From NCBI GenBank assembly GCA_964651005.1, contig CAZYVL010000120.1:1-7417 (forward strand): DNA of 7,417 nt. Reading direction: 5' to 3'. Position numbers and translations under genes: made by a program. The DNA is from DATMFV01 sp964651005 (GTDB lineage Bacteria; Verrucomicrobiota; Verrucomicrobiia; Chthoniobacterales; Chthoniobacteraceae). Below the pieces are notes generated by a model. That model did not search any database. It was not told where the DNA came from and saw only the letters and a list, made by a program, of their open reading frames with translations. This document shows positions 1 to 4,536 of this stretch, piece by piece; positions within the stretch are counted from its first letter, which is position 1, and each line of letters begins with the position of its first letter.

Positions 1-1
1 C

Positions 2-583
2 GGCCCTTATACCACCTACCTTCAGCAGACCGGCCACTGGGCCTTCCGCTACCCGGTCCATGTCGGCGAGACGATTAAGCAGTTCGATGCGCGTTTCAGC
101 AAAGGCGATCTCTTCCGCTCGCCAGCGGAGATCTGTTCGCTCTGGCTCTACCCGGCCAAGCAGCCGACCGCCGCCGCCCCGGAGAACCCGGGTATCCCGC
201 TGGTGAACTGGGATGCGTCTTCGAGCAACATCAAGGGCTGGTGGTACAACGACCCGGGCAACGCGCGGAAGGCGGTGACGGGGGACAACGTGCGCGAGCG
301 GCCGTACTCGACGCTCTACCCGAGGCTGACGACGAAATCGAACACCTACACCACGTACTTCCGCGTCCAGCTTCTCCAGAAGAGCAGGGGGACGGATGCG
401 ACGCAGTGGGTGGAGGGGCGCGACCAGGTGCGCAGCGAATACCGCGGCTCGGCGATGATCGAACGCTATGTCGATGTCGCCGACCCGGCCCTGCCGGATT
501 TCACCGCGACCGCCAGCGAAGACACCTCGCTCGACGATTACTACCGGTACCGCGTTCTCGACGTGAAACGTTTTGCGCCATGA
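2..583 (+). CDS. Verru_Chthon cassette protein A-like, C-terminal part (5' end outside window)
   Basis: The frame is open from the window edge to a TGA at 581-583, giving 193 residues of a protein that begins upstream. Recognisable elements are the FRSPAEICSLWLYP segment, a stretch with NVRERPYSTLYPRLTTKSNTY, then EYRGSAMIERYVD, and the extreme end YYRYRVLDVKRFAP. From memory these match the C-terminal region of Verru_Chthon cassette protein A, a large protein of Verrucomicrobiota encoded with small prepilin-like proteins and annotated as related to type IV pilus assembly. Its biochemical role is not established. No membrane segment is visible in this part; any signal or anchor would lie in the missing N-terminal portion. 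The next gene starts inside this stop codon (ATGA at 580-583), so the two are probably translationally coupled. Family assignment is fairly secure; function is not. An internal ATG at 203 is not the real start, because conserved sequence continues upstream of it in the same frame. Confidence 0.75.
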   Translation, partial: GPYTTYLQQTGHWAFRYPVHVGETIKQFDARFSKGDLFRSPAEICSLWLYPAKQPTAAAPENPGIPLVNWDASSSNIKGWWYNDPGNARKAVTGDNVRERPYSTLYPRLTTKSNTYTTYFRVQLLQKSRGTDATQWVEGRDQVRSEYRGSAMIERYVDVADPALPDFTATASEDTSLDDYYRYRVLDVKRFAP

Positions 584-1257
584 TGCTTCCGCCCTCTCTT
601 TCCACTCTTGCTTCCCCCACGGGCGTGCGGGCCGGGCGTTCCGGCGCGCGGGCGGATGCGTTCACGCTTATTGAAATGCTGACGGTGATCGCGCTGATCG
701 CGATCCTCCTCGCGCTGACGATGCCCGCCTTCAAGCAGATTTCCGGCGGGCTGGAGATGAGCACGACGTCGCAAAACCTGATCGCGCAGTTGACGCAGGC
801 CCGCCAGACGGCCATCGCGCGCAACCGCGATGTGGAGCTGCGCATTTACTCCTACGAGGGGTCGCTCGGGAATGAGAAACACTACCAGGCGTACCAGAGC
901 TTTCTGGCCAAGGATGACTCCTCCAGCGCGTGGGAACCGCTCGGCACGATCCAGAAGCTGCCGGTGCAGATCGTGTTCGACTCCGGCTCCACGCTCTCGC
1001 CGTTGATCGGCGATCAAACGGCGAAACCGGGCAGCGCCAGCGGGGTCAAGATTTCCGGCGCGGGGCTGGACTATGATTACGTGACGGTCACCTTCCGCCC
1101 CGACGGCAGCGCCCTGCCCGATGCGGCGGGGGCGAGAGGGGTGTTTCTCACCATCAAGGAGGCCCGGCTGCCGGACCCGGGCACCGCGTTGCCGGATAAC
1201 TACGCGATCGTCCAGATCTTCCCCTCGACGGGCTTGATCCGCTCCTACCGGCCTTGA
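580..1257 (+). CDS. Verru_Chthon cassette protein D-like pseudopilin
   Basis: A 225-residue protein with a type IV prepilin N-terminus: a basic leader of about 27 residues, then FTLIEMLTVIALIAILLALTMPAF, with Phe28 at mature position +1 and the conserved Glu at +5 (residue 32). Prepilin peptidase should cut before Phe28, and the hydrophobic helix would insert in the inner membrane or pack into a pilus or pseudopilus. Residue -1 is Ala rather than the usual Gly. After the helix come QLTQARQTAIARNRDVELRIYSY and a beta-rich remainder ending in IVQIFPSTGLIRSYRP, which match what I recall of Verru_Chthon cassette protein D. Two adjacent ATGs (580 and 583) are possible starts; the first overlaps the upstream stop as ATGA. 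A GTG at 625 would give a shorter leader. No Shine-Dalgarno sequence is visible, consistent with coupling to the preceding gene. The long leader, the coupling and the family match support the call; its substrate or structure is unknown. Confidence 0.8.
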   Translation: MMLPPSLSTLASPTGVRAGRSGARADAFTLIEMLTVIALIAILLALTMPAFKQISGGLEMSTTSQNLIAQLTQARQTAIARNRDVELRIYSYEGSLGNEKHYQAYQSFLAKDDSSSAWEPLGTIQKLPVQIVFDSGSTLSPLIGDQTAKPGSASGVKISGAGLDYDYVTVTFRPDGSALPDAAGARGVFLTIKEARLPDPGTALPDNYAIVQIFPSTGLIRSYRP

Positions 1258-1277
1258 TCTTTCGTGAATCCCGCCCC

Positions 1278-1289
1278 GGCAAGGTTGCC
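1278..1289 (+). promoter_or_regulatory. Short palindrome just upstream of hydrolase start
   Basis: GGCAA-GG-TTGCC is a perfect 5-base inverted repeat ending 5 bases before the ATG at 1295, and its centre holds AAGG, the only Shine-Dalgarno-like bases there. In RNA it could fold as a 4-pair stem with a 4-base loop and partly hide that site. It is short enough to be chance, and it lacks a T-run, so it is not a terminator of the pilin pair. Confidence 0.2.
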
Positions 1290-1294
1290 AAAAT

Positions 1295-2127
1295 ATGCTT
1301 CGCCTGTTTCCGCGCCTGCCGACCCTCGCCCTCCTTTTCATCCCCATTGCGTTCCCCCCGTTTCTTATGAGTAATGAACCGACAAACATTCACGAGGGCG
1401 GTGTGGACCAGAAGGCCAGGGACCGGCGGGTGGAGGAGAAATACGCGGCGTGGGTCGCCACGCTCGACCCCGCGCGCAAGGCGTGGGAGGAGACCTTGCA
1501 GAGACGGCTGGGCGAGACCTTCGGCGGGTATTACCTGCCTCTTTATAAAAAAGAAAAGGCGGAGGGAGTGCCCACGGCGTGGGATTACGTGGAGGACGAT
1601 CCCCGGCTGCCGAGGGTGTTGCTGATCGGCGATTCGATCTCCCGTGGCTACACCATCACCGTGCGCCACGGGCTGGCGGGCAAGGCGAATGTCCACCGCG
1701 CGCCCGAGAACTGCGGCGCGGCGAAGAACGGCGTGGCGATGCTTGAGCAATGGCTCGGGGACGGGAACTGGCAGGTGATCCACTTCAACTTTGGCCTGCA
1801 CGATTACAAGACCCCCCCGGAGGTCTACGAGAGCGAGCTGCGGGAGATTGTCGCACGGCTTAAAAGGACCGGGGCGCACCTGATCTGGGCTACGACGACG
1901 CCTCGCCCGCTGGACACGCCGGAGGGGGAGCCAGCGGTGAAGATCGACGCGGAACACCGGGCGACTGCGGCCCGCATCATGGCGGAGAACGGGATCGACG
2001 TGGACGATCTCTTCGAGGTGGTGAAACCCCGGCTCGCGGAGTTCCAGAAACCCAAGGATGTCCATTTCGATGACAACGGGTACCAGTTCCTGGGCTGCGC
2101 GGTGGCTGTGGCGATTGAAAAAGCCCT
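1295..2127 (+). CDS. SGNH/GDSL-family hydrolase, probably exported (3' end lost in gap)
   Basis: 277 complete codons are visible before the N run. The SGNH signature is present: block I LLIGDSIS with nucleophile Ser114, block III as HFNFGLHD (residues 163-170), and block V DVHFDDNGY with the catalytic Asp255 and His257. Such enzymes are serine esterases or lipases acting on acyl or acetyl esters, often on carbohydrates; the substrate here cannot be read from sequence. Block III differs from textbook GxND in having His before the Asp. The segment of about 80 residues before the core is charged and helical-looking. The first 24 residues are hydrophobic (ALLFIPIAF) after two arginines, suggesting a signal peptide or anchor, but no clean signal-peptidase site is seen. 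A second ATG at 1367 would give a cytoplasmic form. AAGG at 1281-1284 weakly favours the first start. The final visible helix suggests only a few residues are missing. Confidence 0.85.
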
Positions 2128-2227
2128 NNNNNNNNNNNNNNNNNNNNNNNNNNNNNNNNNNNNNNNNNNNNNNNNNNNNNNNNNNNNNNNNNNNNNNNNN
2201 NNNNNNNNNNNNNNNNNNNNNNNNNNN
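2128..2227. other. Assembly gap (100 N)
   Basis: Exactly 100 undetermined bases, the conventional placeholder for a gap of unknown size. It removes the end of the hydrolase gene and the start of the cyclo-ligase gene. Comparison with E. coli YgfA suggests the cyclo-ligase lacks only about 15-25 residues and the hydrolase only a few, so if the two genes are really adjacent the true missing length is probably of the order of 100-200 bases. A misjoin cannot be excluded from sequence alone. Confidence 0.98.
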
Positions 2228-2696
2228 GCGGTCGGCGGCGCTCTGCCGGGAGATCGCGGCTAGCGCGGAGTGGGCGGCGGCGCGGGTGGTGGCGCTGTTT
2301 TCCCCGCTTTTTGAGGAGCCGGATGTGAGCCTCCTCTGGGCGGCGGCGCTTGGGCCGCGAGCGGTCTGCTATCCGCGCGTGCACGGGGAGGGCCTGGTCT
2401 TTCTGCGCGTGGCGGAGCCGGAGGCGCTCCTGCGTTCGCGTTGGAATCTGCTGGAGCCGCCGCACCGGGAGGAAGCGGTGGTGCCGCCGGGGGAGATCGA
2501 TCTGCTCCTGGTCCCGGGCGTGGCGTTTACCCGCGAGGGGGGGCGGATGGGGCGGGGCGGGGGGTACTACGACCGGCTGCTGGCCGATCCGGCGCTGCGG
2601 GCGGCTTCATTCGGCGTCTGCTTTGCCGAGCAGATCGTCCCCCGGCTGCCGATCGAGGCGCACGACCGGCCTGTCACCCGCGTGTTCTCCGCGTAG
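2228..2696 (+). CDS. fau: 5-formyltetrahydrofolate cyclo-ligase (5' end lost in gap)
   Basis: 155 residues (codons from 2229, TAG at 2694-2696) of the MTHFS/YgfA family. The enzyme uses ATP to convert 5-formyltetrahydrofolate to 5,10-methenyltetrahydrofolate in the cytoplasm, salvaging this folate form for one-carbon metabolism. The diagnostic part is LLVPGVAFTREGGRMGRGGGYYDRLL, holding the Gly-rich nucleotide-binding loop and YYDR; VVALFSP and CYPRV upstream, and the ending PRLPIEAHDRPVTRVFSA, also fit. Family members are about 180-200 residues, so roughly 15-25 N-terminal residues, including a usual basic substrate-binding residue, fall in the gap. There is no functional link to the neighbouring hydrolase or receiver gene; co-orientation with the hydrolase leaves open a shared transcript. 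The Gly loop is written almost wholly in GGG/CGG codons, creating a long G-rich tract. Identification is very secure. Confidence 0.95.
2537..2564 (+). other. Putative G-quadruplex-forming tract inside the cyclo-ligase gene
   Basis: Four G-runs of 7, 4, 4 and 6 bases are separated by loops of 5, 1 and 1 bases, meeting the usual pattern for an intramolecular G-quadruplex on the coding strand (and so in the mRNA). It encodes the Gly-rich nucleotide-binding loop, so protein constraint explains much of it, but the choice of GGG for several glycines strengthens it. Whether it folds in the cell is unknown. Confidence 0.5.
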
Positions 2697-2823
2697 GCTC
2701 GCGGAGAGAAGGAGGGGGGAGGCAAGGCGGGAGAGAGAGGGGGGGCGATGGAACAAGACCTGCTTCTTTGTAGATCCTTGTCCCGCTCTTTATTGCCGGG
2801 AAAACCACTCCTTTACTCCCTTC
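2697..2823 (+). promoter_or_regulatory. Intergenic region: polypurine tract and likely leader of the receiver gene
   Basis: 127 bases between the cyclo-ligase stop and the GTG taken as the receiver start. From 2703 to 2750 the + strand is almost all purine (C only at 2723, 2728 and 2746; T only at 2749), with G-runs at 2714-2719 and 2739-2745 and a perfect AAGGAGG at 2709-2715 that has no start codon at a usable distance. An ATG at 2748 opens a 34-codon frame ending at 2852 that overlaps the receiver start out of frame. The part from 2751 to 2823 is less GC-rich; TTGTAG (2768-2773) and a T-rich stretch about 16 bases on could be a weak promoter, but the match is poor. No hairpin with a T-run was seen, so no intrinsic terminator is claimed. 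Confidence 0.3.
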
Positions 2824-3225
2824 GTGAAACCACTTCGGACGCTTTTGGTTGAGGATAACGAGATCAATATCCAGGTGGCTTCGTTCTTTCTGGCGAAGCT
2901 CGGGCATGTGGTCGATACCGCATCTTGCGGGGAGGAGGCGCTGGAGCTTTCCGCCGCCCGGCCCTACCACGCGATCTTGATGGACTGCCATATGCCGGGG
3001 CTCGACGGGTTCGAGACGGCCGCCGCGATCCGCAAGCGCGAGGCGGCGGCCCGGGTGCGCCCCGTCTACATCATCGCCGTGACGGCGGATGTCATCCCCG
3101 GCTCCCGGGAGCGGTGCCTGGCTGCGGGGATGGACGATTATCTGAGCAAACCGCTCCAGATGAAGGCGTTCGAGGCGGTGATCGGCCGGGCGGCCACTCG
3201 CGCGGAGATGCCTTTTCCCCTATAG
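2824..3225 (+). CDS. Stand-alone response-regulator receiver (REC) protein
   Basis: 133 residues from GTG at 2824 to TAG at 3223-3225. It consists of one CheY-like receiver domain with all key positions: acidic pair Glu10-Asp11 in LLVEDNEIN, phospho-acceptor Asp54 in ILMDCHMPGLDGF, Thr87 in IIAVTAD, and Lys109-Pro110 in DYLSKPL. It should accept a phosphoryl group from a histidine kinase or phosphotransfer protein in the cytoplasm. No output domain follows, so it acts either by protein contact, like CheY or Spo0F, or as a relay step. The VEDNEIN start and DCHMPGLDGFE motif resemble the receivers at the end of hybrid histidine kinases. GTG 2824 is the only common start codon in frame between the G-rich tract and the domain and places the domain start correctly; there is no good Shine-Dalgarno sequence. 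No kinase gene is in view, so it is an orphan here. It ends 37 bases from the convergent regulator gene. Confidence 0.93.
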   Translation: MKPLRTLLVEDNEINIQVASFFLAKLGHVVDTASCGEEALELSAARPYHAILMDCHMPGLDGFETAAAIRKREAAARVRPVYIIAVTADVIPGSRERCLAAGMDDYLSKPLQMKAFEAVIGRAATRAEMPFPL

Positions 3226-3262
3226 ATCGGCAGATTGGTGGGCCGCTTGCTGGGCGTGTTGT

Positions 3263-4450
3263 CTATCGGCTGCGGATCGTCTTCCGGTATTCCAGCGGGG
3301 TTTTTCCCGATTCCGCCTTGAAGGAGTAGGCGAAATACTCCGGGGAGCCGAACCCGGATGCCTCGGCGATGTCGGGGATGGGGAGGTCGGTGTCCACCAG
3401 CAGACGGCACGCTTGCCGGTAGTGGGCATTGCGGATTTCCGAAGCGGGCGATCTCCCCAGGAGCCGGAGGAACTTCCGCTCCAGCATCCGCCGCGAAGTG
3501 CCTGCGGCGAGCGCCACGTCGTCAACCTGGATCGGTTGGGCCGCGTGGGTGCGGATGTAGGCCATCGCCTTGACGAGCACGGAATCTTCGATGGCCAGCG
3601 TGTCGGTTGATTGCCGCACGGCGACGTTGACCGGCGCGATGAGCGTCGGGGCGTCGGGTGCGGGTTCCCCGCGCATGAGCTGGTGCAGAAGCGCCGCGGC
3701 GTGGTACCCGATCTGTTCCGCCGAGACGAAAATCGCGGAGAGGGGCGGCTGCACATGCTCGCAGAGAACGTCGTCGTCGGTGCTGCACAGGATGGCGACC
3801 TCCTCGGGCACCAGGAGATTGGCGACCTGGCAGGCGTAGAGGATCTCGCGGCCGCTGCTCGCGCTCCAGGCGAGGATGCCGACCGGCTTGGGCAGGCTCT
3901 TGAGCCATTCTCCCAGCCGCGCGAGGTCGAGGTTCCAGTCCGGCTCGGCCCCTCTCCGCGCTTTGACGGCGTAGAGATGGCAGTGCGCGCCGTGTTTGCG
4001 GACGAGGTTCGCAAAGGCTTTCCGATGCGTGGCGACGTAGGAGAGGCCGCGAAGGCTGAAGTACGCGAAGTGGTTGAAATTGCGCTCCACGAAGTGATCC
4101 AGGGCCATCCGCGCCGACTCGTACAGGTCGTTCGTCACGGTGGGGAATTGTTCGCCGGGGAGCGAAATCCCCGAGACGTTGACCACCGGGAAGGGCAGCG
4201 CCCGGAGTTCCCTTGCCATGGCCCCGTTGCCCACCCGGGCGATGACGCCTTCCCCATGCCAGCCGGGGGGGATCCGGAGCCGTTCCTCCATGCCTCTGGC
4301 CTCGAAGAAGAGCTGCCACGGCCCGTGCCTCCGGGCGTATTGGCTGACCCCCTGGATGATGCGGCGGCCCCAGCTTGAGGAGGTATCGACGAGAAGCCCG
4401 ATCCTGGGGACTTCCGGGGTCGCGGATGCGAGGGGGGATTCTTGAATCAT
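3263..4450 (-). CDS. XylR-type AraC-family transcriptional regulator
   Basis: 395 residues from ATG (complement of 4448-4450) to TAG (complement of 3263-3265). Residues about 15-275 form a LacI/periplasmic-binding-protein-like sensor (PRIGLLVDTSSSWGRRIIQG at the start; GILAWSASSGREIL; VAILCSTDDDVLCEHVQPPLSAI), and residues about 285-392 form an AraC DNA-binding domain with two helix-turn-helix units, VDDVALAAGTSRRMLERKF and IPDIAEASGFGSPEYFAYSF followed by GKTPLEYRK. This is the architecture of E. coli XylR, which binds a sugar through the first part and DNA direct repeats through the second. The ligand here is unknown. The gene is divergent from the large exported-protein gene 86 bases away, its most likely target along with its own promoter. 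The reading frame extends upstream to a TTG at 4507, but the ATG at 4450 leaves the usual short tail before the sensor and is preferred. No Shine-Dalgarno sequence is evident. Confidence 0.93.
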   Translation of the reverse strand: MIQESPLASATPEVPRIGLLVDTSSSWGRRIIQGVSQYARRHGPWQLFFEARGMEERLRIPPGWHGEGVIARVGNGAMARELRALPFPVVNVSGISLPGEQFPTVTNDLYESARMALDHFVERNFNHFAYFSLRGLSYVATHRKAFANLVRKHGAHCHLYAVKARRGAEPDWNLDLARLGEWLKSLPKPVGILAWSASSGREILYACQVANLLVPEEVAILCSTDDDVLCEHVQPPLSAIFVSAEQIGYHAAALLHQLMRGEPAPDAPTLIAPVNVAVRQSTDTLAIEDSVLVKAMAYIRTHAAQPIQVDDVALAAGTSRRMLERKFLRLLGRSPASEIRNAHYRQACRLLVDTDLPIPDIAEASGFGSPEYFAYSFKAESGKTPLEYRKTIRSR

Positions 4451-4536
4451 TGGCGGGGAGGGATGCCGCGAATTCTTAAGATAAATACGCAATCTCGCAT
4501 GGCGCAAGACAAGGAAATGCTTTCTAGTAAAACTGT
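4451..4536. promoter_or_regulatory. Divergent promoter/operator region between regulator and exported-protein genes
   Basis: This 86-base region is richer in A+T than its flanks, especially 4471-4487 and 4507-4536. CGCA occurs on the + strand at 4488-4491, 4496-4499 and 4503-4506; the outer two extend to CGCAA and begin 15 bases apart, a spacing of about one and a half helical turns. AraC-family proteins commonly bind direct repeats, so these are candidate half-sites. GAATTC and CTTAAG overlap at 4470-4480. A promoter for the exported protein is not clear: TAAATA at 4482-4487 could be a -10 element, but there is no convincing -35. Confidence 0.6.
4478..4507 (-). promoter_or_regulatory. Possible promoter of the AraC-family regulator gene
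   Basis: Read on the - strand, TTGCGC (complement of 4502-4507) lies 18 bases before TATCTT (complement of 4478-4483), a partial match to a sigma-70-type -35/-10 pair. It would place the start of transcription some 20 bases upstream of the ATG at 4450. It overlaps the CGCA repeats, which would allow autoregulation. Both hexamers are imperfect and the Verrucomicrobiota consensus is not well known to me, so this is tentative. Confidence 0.3.

Noticed and set aside
241..579. Extension of the pseudopilin frame upstream to 241
   Set aside because: It overlaps the cassette A-like gene in another frame, with an Arg/Gly/Ala-rich translation. The prepilin leader needs only the ATG at 580 or 583.
203..583. 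Internal ATG at 203 as the start of a small protein
   Set aside because: Conserved sequence of the cassette A-like protein continues upstream in the same frame to the window edge.
541..2065. Two long - strand frames (541-1389 and 1154-2065)
   Set aside because: They are antisense to the pseudopilin and hydrolase, have Arg-rich low-information translations, and the + strand products match known families.
3225..3278. Inverted repeat GATCGGCAG / CTGCGGATC between the convergent receiver and regulator genes as a terminator
   Set aside because: It has one mismatch, a loop of 36 bases and no T-run, and it extends into the regulator's coding end. Support is too weak for a terminator call.
3611..4378. 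A 255-codon + strand frame
   Set aside because: It is opposite the XylR-type regulator, whose sensor and DNA-binding motifs are clear. The + frame product shows no domain.
4451..4507. Upstream extension of the regulator to a TTG start at 4507
   Set aside because: It would add a basic stretch not expected before the sensor and would consume most of the divergent promoter region. The ATG at 4450 fits the family length.
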